Shown here in pieces: positions 38,467 through 50,930 of a DNA stretch of 64,000 nucleotides. Source of the stretch: Climacium dendroides. Its lineage: Eukaryota > Streptophyta > Bryopsida > Hypnales > Climaciaceae. The stretch lies in assembly GCA_950106755.1 (NCBI GenBank), contig OX467091.1, positions 13,905,538 to 13,969,537 on the forward strand, given 5' to 3'. A model generated the notes under the pieces. That model had not been told where the DNA came from, searched no databases, and saw only the letters and a list, made by a program, of their open reading frames with translations. The translations under genes and the position numbers were made by a program. Within the stretch, counting starts at the first letter, position 1, and every line of letters begins with the position of its first letter.

Positions 38467-38657
38467 AGGGATAGATAGGTAGGTTAGAATCTCGGCTGAA
38501 AACCCAAGTTTTTGGAAGAAAGTATTTTGTAAATCACTTTTAGCAGGAAAGGTAGAATTGACTTTCTGGATCCGGATTTATTGGAACGGGAATGTTAACG
38601 GCTAGTTCCAGGATTATAGTAGTCAACGTTATTTTTGTAGATGAAAAGGAGGGCACG

Positions 38658-39703
38658 TGTTGATTCAGGAAAGGTAGATTTTGATTCCCATAGACTGAGG
38701 AGTCCTATGGGTTGTTTAGTATTTAATTAGCCGGTTATTGTTAATCCGGTGTGCATTTCCATACTTTGTTTTCTTAGCATTGTACAATCCAAATCAACTT
38801 TCTGGTTCACAATTAGAGGTGGCAGCGTGTGCTTTGGTGGTGGATAACCATTAATGTATGTTCTATAGAGATTGCAGGAATAGGTAAGGAGGGAGTGTGC
38901 CCGGATATTAAAATTGTCTGGATTCTTAAAGAGAGACTGCGAGCGAGGGTGTTTTCCGGACCTAATTGTGACCGGTTCATGTTTCTAGTTGAGTTTTGAT
39001 AGTCCCGGATGTGTGCGGAGTGTAACTGTTGATTGTTCTAGAGCAGCTCCCATTTTCCGGTCGATAGGTTTAGACTTAACCGGAATCCCGAAGGGGAGGT
39101 AACAACTCCCTAATTCAGCCATCCCAGTTTTTGCCAGGAATCCAAATTAACTAATAGGCCGTCGTTGTAGTCCAAGTTATTATTCTAGCCAACTATACCT
39201 TGCGTGACCTGCTGATCCCGATAGCTATCCGATTCAATTGTGAAGGAGAGTTCGGCCGGAATTAGGCTTTGTTGAGTTGTGTTTTTCTTCTTCTTTTTAC
39301 AGTGGATCTCTTATCACTCTAAAACTTAGAGGGTAGGTTTTAAGCTTCCTGCCTCAAGCCCAATACGCGGATCCCTCTTGATTCAGAGGTTAAACTCGAT
39401 TCCGGTTACCAAGAACGGGAAAGTTGGACTAGCTACCCCCTTTTTAGTTCCAGTCTGATTGTAAATAGATTGTAGATAATGTGTGAATAGGAGAAGTTAA
39501 AGGGTGAGTATGGTAATAGAATAGAATAGTTAGACTTAATCGGATCAGAGTAGATGTTCGTGGGTTTGTTGTGACAAGGCAAATTCCTCTCTTCCGGACA
39601 AATAAGGATTCTTCCAACTAAATCTCTGTGGGAACGATAAACGGGTCACTTTAGGATCATTTCCGGTCCTAGAGAAGCAACCTGACTTTCCTGTGCTATG
39701 ACA
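38658..39703 (+). mobile_element. Candidate 3' LTR
   Basis: A purine-rich tract (AAAAGGAGGG, about 38644) is followed by TGTTGATTC, and the GC-richer region ends at 39703 with CTATGACA, giving a TGT...ACA span of about 1046 bp. The phrase TCTCTGTGGGAACGATAAAC near 39624 resembles the CTGTGGGATCGA phrase often found near LTR ends of plant Ty3/gypsy (Athila/Tat-type) elements. No matching 5' LTR is visible upstream of 36573, so the call rests on these partial signs. Confidence 0.35.
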
Positions 39704-42018
39704 CTTTATATATGTATAATAGGTTCAACGCTTCACTGTCTCAAACAATTTAATGCTAAAAACTAGCAATGATTGGGCAAGAAAAGCTAACAACAATGAA
39801 GACATATGTACAAAGTCAAAGATTTGTCATACTAGGCAAAAATGTAAGAGGGAAAAAAACAAGGATGAATAATGGTTAGATGCAAAACCAAATCTTTGCC
39901 ATTAGGGATAATAATGATAAAATAAGTATATCCAATATCATAAAACACGTCTTTTATAGGTTAAGATTCTTCAAGAAATTATCCAAAATGAAAATTCCTG
40001 CACAAAAGAGCTAGTGCAAAGTCACAACAAGAAATCAATGACTCAACTACTCCAATAAAATCCACAAAATGAAAATCATTAGTAAACAAATGCTACAAAA
40101 TATTTATGCAAGAAGATAAGGTGTCAAAACTTTGAAGGGACCCCAATCCTTCAAAGAGTGCATCAAACACAAGAAAATGAGCAAAATGCTCTAAATCCAC
40201 CACGTAAACAACAAATGGACAAAATGAACAAAACCATTGTATAGACAAATTGTCAAAGTTTCAACATTAGAAATGATGGTGATTTAAGTACTAAAGAAGG
40301 GATGGATTTTTATACATTTTGCAAAGGCCTTCCCTCCTTGTTTAACCCCAAGAAGTTTCTAGATTTAACCTTTGATTACTAATAAAATCAAATATATTGT
40401 TAGAATATTTTCTAACTTTTGGAAAAAAATTTCAAATGACGAACAAACTGAGGTCCAAATGACTTCTATACAAAAGTAAAGTAGAGTAGTTGTAAGATTT
40501 CTATTCCATGATGGAACCTAGCCCATAATTTGGAAATTCTAGCTAAAGGAGAGTTAATATTTTGTAGGGGAGAGTTTTTTTTAGGCCTAAGATTTACTTG
40601 CAACCAACTAAAACTAAAATTATCAATCATTTTGAAAGATGAATAGAAGGTTGAATGCTAGTCTTGTAAATGAAAATTCAAATAATATGAGAAACAATGT
40701 AATTGAAGATTAAAAAAATGCATTTTTGAAATTACAATAAACCAATAGCTTAATGATGTCCATTGCTCATTTCCAATGAATGAAAATTTGCAAGATATAA
40801 TTTTTGTGAGGAAAGCAACACTAAGTTATACTGTCAAACCTTCTTGTGAAAGTGCAAAGTAAGAATATGAACATGAACTTAGTATATGGAAGTTGGGACC
40901 TATTTAGAGGTCACCATAAAATATTTGGAATTTTTTGAATTGTAGAAGTCAATTACTTACAATAGTATTGAAAAATTCTTGAAAATTATCTAGATTATAG
41001 TAAAATTTCAATAAAGCTTAAGATAAATTTTTTATTTTTAATAATACTCCCCAGCAAGTTTTAAGGCATTTTGACACTGATAAGTACTCAAATGGATAGC
41101 CTCGACGTTTTTTGGTGGAATTTAAATAAATTCAAGGCATTGACTCATTTGACTAGACTAAGGCAACAAACAACATAAAAACACACCTAAAGTGGAGTAT
41201 TTTCTTATTCCAACAACCTTTTTGGATAGTCTAGGTAAGTTTAAATTCTTGAAAAATGTAAATTCTTTCATCTAGAATTTTATAGTTATTTGTTTTCACA
41301 ATTTGCAACTTTATAAATTCAAATGACTTGGATGAAGGGAGAATGACATTTTTCAAGCTAATTTTGTCCTTTTGAAATCATTTGGTCCAAACTCCTTGTC
41401 CTTAACTTATAAAATGTTGTAGTGTTTTGAAGTACAAAAGTGCTTCAAACATTAGAAGAGAAACGTGCTTGCCACAATTGGCTAAGTGTCCTATACAACT
41501 ATCTTGCGACTATAGTCCTCTCTTTTTGTACCAAATTTTTATGTCATTGCTTTACATCATTAGTACAATGTTTTAGTTGCAAAGTAGTTGCAAAATGAAG
41601 TGGATACATTGTTTTAGTTTCAAAGTAGTTGTAGAATGAAGTGCAAGATTATAAGAGTTCATATTTAGAATGAATGTGACTTGTTCTCCATGCAATATTT
41701 ATTATAGTTGTCAATGTGGATTAACCACATTCTATAATATCCATTGTATCAATTTACAATGGTAAAAAACGACTACAAAATGATTAGGAAAGAACTGCAA
41801 TTATAAATGACAGTAGTTGTTCCCTAGTTGATTTGTAGTCATTTTTTTAGTTGCTTAGTAGTTGCATCCTAGTTGTTTCCCAATCATTTTCTAATTGTCT
41901 TATATTGATTATCCCATATCAACGATCAAGAGTACTATTACATTGAATATATAAGACTTGTAAGTAGTTATATCTTTATGTAATGAATTTTGTTAATAGA
42001 ATTCTAAGATTTCTATAG
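39704..42018. other. AT-rich spacer
   Basis: No gene recognised. Phrases such as TTAGTTGCAAAGTAGTTGCA recur loosely from 41570 onwards and lead into the minisatellites below. Confidence 0.4.
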
Positions 42019-42068
42019 TTTGTAGATTTTGATAATTTGTAGATTTTTACAATTTGTAGATTTTGAAA
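42019..42068. repeat. Three 17-bp repeats
   Basis: TTTGTAGATTTTGATAA and two close variants in tandem. Confidence 0.85.
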
Positions 42069-42090
42069 TCTACAAGTCACATATGAGTCA

Positions 42091-42200
42091 CAATGAAGTC
42101 ATAGACTAATTGCAATGAAGTCATAGACCAATCGCTATGAAGTCACAAATTAGTTGCAAATGAATCATATATTAGTTGCAAGTGAGTTGCCTATGAATTG
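42091..42200. repeat. 22-bp minisatellite, four to five units
   Basis: CAATGAAGTCATAGACTAAT plus TG and four increasingly diverged copies. Confidence 0.8.
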
Positions 42201-42922
42201 TACAAGTCACTAATTGAGTGATCAACCTCATGTGGCAACAAATATCACATAAGCAACCACATCGTAAAGTGCATCAATGAAGTTTCAAATAAATTGATGC
42301 ATAACAAACAATCCCATTTTGCTATGCAACTACAATATGACTAGAAAACCTATCCACGATGACTAGGAGCCTCTAGATTTTCACTAGTTACAAATGTACA
42401 ATGCAACCCCAAAACAAGTTGCTCTTTGTAGTTGCAAAACCCGTCATTTTCTATTAATGAAAATATTCATACCCACAAAAAGGCTAAAATCTTCATTTGT
42501 ATCAATATTTATATCTAACAAATCCAACTATAGTATCATTTAGTTAAGTTGTTCAAGTACATTATCCCAAAATTCTAGAATGAACATCCCCACCAATTCT
42601 AAGTTCAATGGATCTATCTTTCAAAATTATATTTTTCTATCATTTCCCAAGATGAAGGTTTGTCTTTTAACATTTTTAGAAAAAAAATACATAAAGCCCA
42701 TAACTTTTGCATTTTAGTCAATATATTATAAAGTAGGTTGAAAATACATGGAAAAAATTTAACCAAATAAATCTTTGTTTTTATCTTTAAAAAAATATAT
42801 AAAGTAGAAGGTGGTATTGGATGAAAGAAAAAACTAAATTGCTAATAACTTTTACAAGAAATTAAGAACTATCAGTCTCAATGGAGTTAATCTTCTACAA
42901 CTTCATATGTTTTTTCTATTTC

Positions 42923-43736
42923 ACTAGTGGTTGGTGCTTGCTATGCTATGCATTCATCATTAGAATTTTATAAGAATTTTTATGTGTTAGATAGAATGCA
43001 GAACAAAAATTTCAATAAATCTTCAAATAAAAATGACTAAAATCTTTGTATAATTTTTTTTATAAGTAAGCATATATTGAAATGTACAATAGAAATTTAT
43101 TGAATGATGAATGAAACATATGCAATGGTAAATACTATAAAAGATACACATACATTAGAATGCATTAGAAATTTGACTCCATTGTTACAAAAAATGGCAA
43201 TCAAATTGAAGAATTGAAAAGAAAAACTTATAAATCTCAAAAACTTTGTGAACAACTTAATTGTTGTGGAATCCAAAATTGATTCAATTGAATAAATTTC
43301 TCAAAATCATTTGGTAGTACCAATAGAAAATTGAAATTATGAAAGCTCAGAGCTCACAAAAGCACAAAATCATAGAAGTGCAAAGAAGTGTAAAACCAAG
43401 AAAAGCGATGAATTTGCTACCTCTATAATATCATCCTATGGATCCTCTTTAATATCACTTTAATTGCAACAACTATATAATTTTTATAATATCACCCTTT
43501 GTAAAAAGTGATATTACAAAAGTGATTGCAAAACTACTACTCTATTTTTGTAATATCACATTGTGTGAAAATACGATTTCTATGTATGCATGATTGAAAA
43601 TATGTGTATAAAATATTTAAAATAATTATTTTAAAGACTTATTGAAATCATTATCATGCATTCTATTCAAATATATGAAAATTTTACTAATATGTGATAC
43701 AATGAATGCGTAGTATAGCAAGCACGAGCCCCTAGT
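42923..43736. mobile_element. 814-bp element with ACTAGKGGYTSGTGCTTGC inverted ends
   Basis: The left end ACTAGTGGTTGGTGCTTGCT and the right end, inverted, ACTAGGGGCTCGTGCTTGCT continue in parallel for about 35 bp (TATRCTAYGCATTCAT). The inside is AT-rich and non-coding, with several short ATATCACNNTNTGTAA-type inverted blocks at 43420-43560. The superfamily is not determined because no clear target duplication is seen. Confidence 0.65.
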
Positions 43737-44633
43737 ATTAATGGTAGCATTTGTGATATTACAGAGGGAGTTATGATTTTAATAGTATGATTGCTTGCAA
43801 AATAAAACTTCTAATACCTTGCATGTTATTATTTGGAATTGAATGATTTAAATGTTTTTGAGTAGGTATCAAAATATTCAATAAAATAAAATTAATTAAT
43901 TAATTTTTAAATATATATTTTTGGCTGCCCACTTTGACATTGAAATAAAAAAATATTATAAGTTTTTCAATATTTATTGGAATGATGTGAAATAAAGCTT
44001 CATATGTAGATTAGGATGATTAAGATCTATCCTAAAAAATTCATGCAAAAATTCCAAATTATAAGGTTACTAGAGTCTAGACACGTTCCCAAAAAAATCC
44101 AAAAAGGGCTTGTTAGTCATTTAGGGATTGAGAGTTATGATCTTGAAATTTGTGAACTTCTAAATTTTTCAGATTTTAAACTACTAAAATTATAAATTTG
44201 TAAAGCTTATGTAATTTCTAAATTTCTAAATTTAAATAATTATATTTTTCTGAATTTCTAAATATAATTTATTTTATTAGATATTTTTTCCATTTTTAAT
44301 TTATAAATATGTCATAATTTCAAATTTCAAGTTAATTGAAATGAATTTTTTTCCCTATTACAGTTTTGGAAAGTTCCTATTAATACAAATAATTTAGTTG
44401 AATCAATTAGACTACTAATAGTAGGTAAATACAAACTATAATACAAACAGGGTTGTATAGGTCAAAGAGCTGAAAACATTGTTTATTGGAAAGAAATGTC
44501 AAAAATTCTATTTCTTTTGCACAGGGCATAAGTTATAATGTAAAATTTCATAGTATATTTTCTATATAAAATTTGTTTTTAACTTTGGAAAACTTTAGTT
44601 TCAAAAAAATTGTATGGCCAATGTGCTTATATA
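43737..44633. other. AT-rich spacer
   Basis: No gene or bounded element recognised. Confidence 0.4.
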
Positions 44634-45232
44634 TTAACTTGTAAAGTTTGAAGGCCTTTTTTCCATCAAAATCTACTCAAAATTATCATTTCTATTGCAA
44701 AGAGCAAAAAACTTTTTAAATTATTTTTTAAAATACATTTAACCATAAGATCTTGTACTAAACTAGTATAAGAATGCATGGAAATTTTTTTAGGAACTTT
44801 GACCTTCTAGATTGCAAGATATTTGCATTTAAAGTGACAAGTTCAAGATTTTTTTAAGAAGATGCTTAGATTGCCCAAAAATTAAGATTGTCCATAACTT
44901 TCTCATCACTAGTCCAAATGGAATGAACCAAAGCTTTAGATGTAAACAAAATTATAATCTTTGAGAAAAAAATTAAAAATTAAAAAAATTTAACTAATTG
45001 TGATTTTTGGAGGTTGTCCCTCAAGTTGCTTTTTGGACTTATGGTGGCATAACTTTTTTTTGGGGGGGGGCACCAGTTGAAATAAAAATTATATCTCCAA
45101 AAAGTTAATTTGATTTCCTATCTTCAAAAAAAGTTTCAAAAAATTATGTTAAAAATTGAGATCACACAAGCCTACCTGAAATCCTAAAAGTCCCGTTTAG
45201 GGACTTTGAGACTTTGGAACTTTAGGGGTTAA
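44634..45232 (+). mobile_element. TTAA element, internally deleted relative of 26660-27601
   Basis: Bounded by TTAA at 44634-44637 and 45229-45232. It keeps the family's left block (AAGGCCTTTTTTCCATCAAAA), the TTGCAAGATATTTGCATTTAA block and the right block (TTGTCCATAACTTTCTCAT), but the middle part is missing. A perfect 8-bp hairpin stem AAAGTCCC / GGGACTTT lies at 45187-45207. The right end reads CTTTAGGGGTTAA. Confidence 0.75.
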
Positions 45233-47262
45233 ATTAATGAGAATTTGACAAATCTTCAACCTTGATTTCTATTGAATTCTACAAATAATCTAAATTGAGC
45301 ATACATCACATAAATTTAAAAGCCACTCAATGTTTTCAATAATGTTGGAAGAAGGTAAACACTTATTTATAAGGTACACTATATAGAAGGGATTTGACAA
45401 TTAGTGTATGTTGGAGCTTTTTGAATCGTCAAGTCAAATAAGTGTTTATGTATAAGAAAATTGTAGACCCCATTTGACTATTTGAGCGCAAAAATTTGAC
45501 ATTCTTCAAAACAAAATTAAATTTGAAAAATTTGAAAAAACAAATTTTGTAACTCAAAAGTCCAATTGTGATTTAAAGTTTCCTATTTAAAAATTTGCAT
45601 AATTTTACAATAAGAGGAATTAAAATCTCCTTACCTTCTTCTATCTCAACATTGTCCATACTTTTAGATTGGAGACTTCTAATCACAACAAATTTTAAGA
45701 TTTGTACGTTAGTTTGACTTTTCTACATTTGTTTTTATTAAAATCATATTGAAATAATTTGATTGATAGTTTGTAAATGAGGTTTGAAATTCTACTAACA
45801 AAACACAGCTGTTTTGTATTTAACCTATTGAATCTTCTCACCTTGCTTTAAATTATCCTCTACCTTATAATGATTGATCACAAAAATGAACTTCATAGTA
45901 TGATTGATTTCTTATTTTCATTCATTTTTAGGACACCTTAAATTATTAATTTTCAAAATACATGTATCCAATATTAACTCCAAGCTCTTATGGATATAGG
46001 TTGTACATTATATCTCAAAAATATGTATGGGTTGATTTTAGAAACATGTTACAATTAGATACATTAAGAAAAATCTAGGCCCTTTGGAGAGTTGTTTGCC
46101 TTTTGGTCAATGTGCAAATGTAATGAAATAAAAAATATATTTATTTTTTAAAAATAAATCATTTAAATAATAATATTTTTTTAATTGCCAATTCAACAAG
46201 GCACACAAGCTAACTTTCACTAGGAAGATTCTTTATGACAACATTTGGGTTAATATTTTTTCCATTTGCATGTAGTCAAATGGCTCTCCAAAGGGCTAAA
46301 ATTTTCTCTAATGCAAATACCTCATTCCTCCAAATGAATTGAGGGCTTATTAAATGTGGATTATGAGTGAAAAAATCTCAAAGACAAAATGTTTGACTAA
46401 TGTAATAAAAATAAAACGGTTTCAAGTTCTAATTGCATTTTCTTGCCATCTAACCCAAGGTTGGTGAAGAAGCTCAAACTTAAGGCAAGTGATCAATGTG
46501 ATTTTTGTTTATTCATTGTCTAGCACAACACACATTATCTCTTGTGATGATGTATCCCCCTCCAATTGCAATTTACACACACTCCCTTATGGTAAAAAGC
46601 AAGAGCCGTTGATCTTGTAAACACCCTCCCCTCCCCTCCAATGCCATTGATCTTGAAAAATAAATAATATGGATATGAATACTTTAGAATATAGATACAA
46701 AAACATAAGACAAATACATAATATGGATTATATATAGCATGTGAAAATATACATGGAATACATACATGATACATATGAAATATGGCCACATACCTATGGC
46801 CATATAAATACATCCATACATTGTCACATCTTGTTCGCAAGTGAGGCACATGTCATAGAAATACAAGTATGGATTGGGGGATACATTAGAAGCATCCATG
46901 TCAATTTTTCAACCATTGAGAAAGTGTCACATGTACCCCCTTTCACATTTTTTGGAAAAGTTTAATGGCTAATAGTTGATGCCACTTGTACCCCTTTGAA
47001 AATGATTTGTTCCCTTTCAATGTTTTTTTTCTCAAATTCACATCCTCTCACTATCCACTCAAAAGATAGACCACAATTTTTGCCTCCCTAATTTTGGCAA
47101 GCCAAAAAAAATAATCCACTTTTCTTCAAGTAGTGATACTCTCATCCTCAATATTATTCAAAATTAATAAACTTCATTCCAAATATGAAAAACAATATAT
47201 TCTTAGAAGATGTTTTTGACAATTTTCATCGATGTTTTTTCTCCTATTCATGAAGAAAAAAA
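45233..47262. other. AT-rich spacer
   Basis: Overlapping frames near 46535-46965 reflect a CATATG/ATACAT-rich low-complexity tract rather than a gene. Nothing else recognised. Confidence 0.4.
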
Positions 47263-47479
47263 CCCGTATTGCAACAGTGTTGTTGCAATATTGTTTCAAT
47301 GGTTGAACAATAGAGTATTAAAAGCATAGTGTTGTAATATTGCAACAATATACTTTCAATGGATAGAATACACCCCTTATTGAAATCGTATTGTTGCAGT
47401 ATTGCAATAATATACTTTTAATACTCTATTGTTCAACTATTGAAGCAATATCACAATAATAGCATTGATGCAATGGGGG
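47263..47479. mobile_element. Near-palindromic fold-back element rich in TTGCAATA motifs
   Basis: The left half (CCCGTATTGCAACAGTGTTG...AACAATAGAGTATTAAAAG) is repeated inverted in the right half (CTTTTAATACTCTATTGTT...CAATGGGGG). The arms are about 100 bp each with a short centre. It does not code for protein. Target duplication unclear. Confidence 0.65.
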
Positions 47480-48036
47480 TACTTTCCCAATGTAACTTTG
47501 TGGTGCAAAAAATTGGATAAGAAGCTGGAATTTTTTAAAATTTTATTTTATTATGAATGGGTAAATTCCTCCTCCCAATAGTCAATTTAAATTGACTTAG
47601 GGTCTGTTCACATTAAGCAGTAAATAGGAATGTTGTTATTAGTTAAAGGCCCGCCTCGAACAAAGAGAAGGACAATTCATTAAGCAACAGACTTGGAACC
47701 AGTCCTGAGGACTAGTCTAGCACTTTCCATCACTCATTCTTTGTTTGCTACAACTGATATCTGGCCTCACTATCGTGTTTCCCACTAGTTTGTGGCAAAT
47801 AGTGGGGCTTCAACGCGCCTCGCCAAAGGGTTTGCCTGACCTTTTCACGCCGTCTTCGATGGTAGTGACAGTCCCTTCTACCCCATCGCCGAGGCACTGA
47901 CCCCACCTAGCCTTAAATAACCTCACAAGTAATTTGAACCACAGTTCATCCTTTACTTGTGTCAAAAAAATTGAAAATGAAATTCATCTTCCAACTAAAA
48001 TAAAGTTCTTTTTATTTGTGTGTAGAGAGTTGGGAG

Positions 48037-48312
48037 ATAAGCTTTTCAATTTTGTTAAGTTCCGAATGAGAAGTGAAGCTCACTATATACGCATGGGGTG
48101 GTAGGAGGTAGAACAAACAATGTGAGATAAGTAGAATTAGAGTAAGTAGGAGCAGTTAATTCAAAGTTCATTCTACTATGCCTACTTTTGAATTAACTAT
48201 TAGTGTTCAGCTCCTACTTACTTTAATTTTACTTATCCCACATTGTTTGTTCTACCTTTTATCACACCATGTGTATATTGTGAGCTTCTCTTCTTCCACA
48301 AAATTCAAAATA
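48037..48312. mobile_element. Palindromic MITE with 9-bp target duplication
   Basis: The direct repeat AGTTGGGAG at 48028-48036 and 48313-48321 flanks a 276-bp sequence whose two halves are inverted copies. Shared arm strings include GTAGAACAAACAATGTG, AGTAAGTAGGAGC and GTTAATTCAAA. A 9-bp duplication suggests a Mutator-type origin. Confidence 0.75.
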
Positions 48313-48650
48313 AGTTGGGAGTGCATTTGAAAAATGTGAGGTAATGCATTGAAAGTTAAATTTTTGTAAATTTTATTTCAAAACCTTCAAACTATTTTCA
48401 TTTAATATCCATTAAGTGTTGTGGCTTGGCGCGTCAGCCATGGGGTAGAGTGGGAAGCCCCACTCTCCAAATCCACGCGCCAAGGTTGCACTTGGCACCC
48501 CTTGAAGTGCAGCCATGGCGATGCTCTAAACTACTGACGTTTTCTACGGTGAGCGACCTTATCTGAGCACCAGCTCAGCACCCACGCAGGCTCGGCAAAT
48601 ATGCTAATGTTCCAGTGGGAATTCCCCCTCTACTTTTACCTGTTCCTATC

Positions 48651-49305
48651 CTAACCCCTAAATGCCCAAGCCCTGTTTTGAGCTTCTTTGAATTTGCTCT
48701 GAATTGAACAAAATGCCAATTTTTTAATGAGTTGTATCAAAAAATTTGGAATTGTAACCATACAAATTCAAACTAGACATATTAGAGATATCATAGGAAA
48801 AGAAAACACAACAATATCACTTATGGAGTGAAAGATTATAATGTTTGACTATGAGGGTGTTAAAACTACAAAAGTGATGTCAAGTCTTTCAATACTCTTT
48901 TCACAAGTCAAATCTAAAAAGTTGGTGATCAAAAAAATATGAGGTTAAAGGACCTAACATGTATAACCCCAATCAATTTATGGCTTCTTAAAATCTACTC
49001 TATAATTTTTTTAAATGAATTTTGAATGTGACTTTTTTTTCAAGATCTAGTGTATTTGAGGCTCATTTTCAAGAGCTCTCAACACTATAGGAAGTCAACA
49101 TTACAATGGGTACCCTTGCACAAAATCTTGAATAGAAAAATCACTATCATTTATTTTCAAGATCAGATTTTTGTTGCTAAAACTAGACCTCAAAAAGAAC
49201 TTTCTAAAAATAAAAATTACTAAAAATAGAAACTTGATTAGGTTTTATTTAACTTCAAAGTTTTGCAAACACCAAATTTTGGTGCCTTGGGCATTTAGGA
49301 GCTAA
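48651..49305 (+). mobile_element. Uninterrupted relative of the 26254-27845 element, flanked by CTAA
   Basis: It begins CTAACCCCTAAATGCCCAAG and ends CATTTAGGAGCTAA. The whole length aligns with 26254-27845 minus the nested insert, and so supplies the empty-site reference for that insert. Both flanks read CTAA rather than TTAA. Confidence 0.8.
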
Positions 49306-49445
49306 TATTGCTAACATAATGACTGGTGCGAACAGACCCTTAGACAGGTGTTCACTCATATCCATAAGTCTGTGATAAATAAAGAAGATCAGAGCTAAGC
49401 TAACCATGTTCCTTTTCACATTGACTTCGTTGTGGCCGGTGGTGC

Positions 49446-49554
49446 ACATCAGCATCTCTGGAATGGCGAGGCTGCTGCAAGCGAATGACAAGACATGCAA
49501 GCCCATGCCAGAATGCAATAATTTTGCTTCCCCAAAACTTTGACCCTACAACAC
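49446..49554 (+). promoter_or_regulatory. Distal P450 upstream block, duplicated at 63826-63935
   Basis: The block contains CAGCATCTCTG, a GCGAATGACAAGACA segment, AGCCCATGC and TCCCCAAAACTT. All recur in the same order at the right end of the window, just before a copy of the P450 leader. Conservation in two places suggests a shared promoter. Confidence 0.5.
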
Positions 49555-49687
49555 CTCTGCGGACACCACGTGTGCAATGCATGACAACGAATTCTTCCAT
49601 GTCGGAGAATTCTCGCATCTAATTCTTCCATAGAAGAAGTAGAAGTGCAGATGTTCATCTTTGGAATTCTGTGCAAAAATCAGGGAA

Positions 49688-50180
49688 GGTCTTGCATAGT
49701 AGTTTGACCTCCACTGAGTGCTTTTGGTTTTTTTAAAGTAGAGGATTTGCACTACACCCAAAAGTGAGGATGATCACAAGGTGACTAGCCCACCATTACA
49801 AAGTTAACTTAGGGATGCTGTACACTTAAAGGCCTATTGTACAAAATTTTAGCTTTTCTTGGGTTCAAGGCCACCTGTAACTATTCATTAGAATAAGATT
49901 ATAATGGGGCCCAATTTCTCCCATGTATAGTGGCCGTACGGTCTTGCATAGTAGTTTGACCTCCATTGAGTGCTTTTGGTTTTTTTAAGTAGATGATTTG
50001 CACTACACCCAAAAGTGAGGATGATCACAAGGTGACTAGCCCATCATTACAAAGTTAACTTAGGGTCACTTTACACCTAGAGGCCTATTGTACAAAATTT
50101 CAGCTCCTTTCGGGGTTAAGGCCATCCTCAACTACTCATTACAATAAGATTATAAATAGGGGCCAATTTCACCAATATAT
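49688..50180. repeat. 252-bp tandem duplication
   Basis: The unit beginning GGTCTTGCATAGTAGTTTG at 49688 is repeated at 49940. The copies share long blocks (for example CACCCAAAAGTGAGGATG and ATCACAAGGTGACTAGCCCA) with scattered differences. The second copy ends in TATAAATAGGGG (50151) where the first has TATAATGGGG. Confidence 0.85.
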
Positions 50181-50915
50181 ACATTCTTGCGGCCAAGAAG
50201 TCGGGACAATTTAATAAAACCTAGAAAATTCCCCCTCTTCCCCTTCTCTCTCCCTCTCCCTTCCTCTCCCTCTCCTCCCCTCTCTCTTCAAGGTTGCTTT
50301 ACATTTATAGGTTGGGCCAATTCCCCTTGAGACCAATTGCACAAAATCTAATGGATATGATTTGTTGAAATAAATAATATTTTATTAAAAAAAATTAATT
50401 TTTTTTACAAAATTTCTAAATAACAAAATCTGACATTGGTACAAAGGCCAAGAATTAGCTTCTTGTTCTTAGTGTACCCAATTCATCAAGCTCGGACCAT
50501 GAATCTGATCAAATCATCTCTTTTTTTGAATAAAAAATTTGTTTCACCAAATTGGCTTGACCTCTAAGTATAAAGAAGTTGGGACTAATTTCAATTTTTT
50601 GTTTGATCACAAGTGAGGATTTGGGACCTCTTGCACAACAAATTGACATGGCCTCTATACCAAATAGTGAAATTAGATTGTGTTACCAATTTGGTTGCCC
50701 TACCCATAGAAGTTACCTCATAATCCACTACTTAACCATGTCCAGGCCCATGCACCTCTTTAAACCCAGGCCAAGAACTAGTGCACCAATCCATGCAACA
50801 CATATGATTTATGCATTATTGCATCCTTCTAAAGTAACAATACATATTTACGAAGTATTGACCGTCAAGAAATTAGTAGGGGCAACCTAATTTCACTATT
50901 TTGTGTAGGTGTAAA
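50181..50915. other. Spacer between the tandem repeat and the P450 leader
   Basis: Contains a CT-rich tract at 50230-50290 and an unassigned 103-codon frame (50579-50890) with no recognisable motif. Confidence 0.35.
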
Positions 50916-50923
50916 GCGGCCCT

Positions 50924-50930
50924 TATATAT
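50924..50930 (+). promoter_or_regulatory. Candidate TATA box of the P450 gene
   Basis: TATATAT in CCCTTATATATCGACC lies 14 bases before the GGAACTCTCAG leader block that is duplicated at the window's right end. It would give a 5' UTR of roughly 370-390 bases before the ATG at 51336. Confidence 0.4.

Larger units (their letters stand above)
47600..49339. mobile_element. PIF/Harbinger-like element with TTA duplication, host to two inserts
   Basis: The left end GGGTCTGTTCACA follows TTA at 47597-47599. The right end, inverted, GGGTCTGTTCGCA is followed by TTA at 49340-49342. A 3-bp TTA duplication with a GGGTCTGTT-type terminus is typical of PIF/Harbinger (Tourist) elements. Inside are a palindromic element (48037-48312), a GC-richer tract (48420-48600) and a TTAA-family element (48651-49305). 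No transposase frame was found. Confidence 0.55.

Noticed and set aside
46535..46965. Overlapping frames on both strands
   Set aside because: They arise from a CATATG/ATACAT-rich tract, are rich in Tyr, Met and His on both strands, and resemble no protein.
50151..50159. TATAAATAG as the P450 TATA box
   Set aside because: It lies about 1.2 kb before the ATG and in the tandem-duplicated insert. The TATATAT at 50924, close to the leader block shared with the second promoter copy, is a better candidate.
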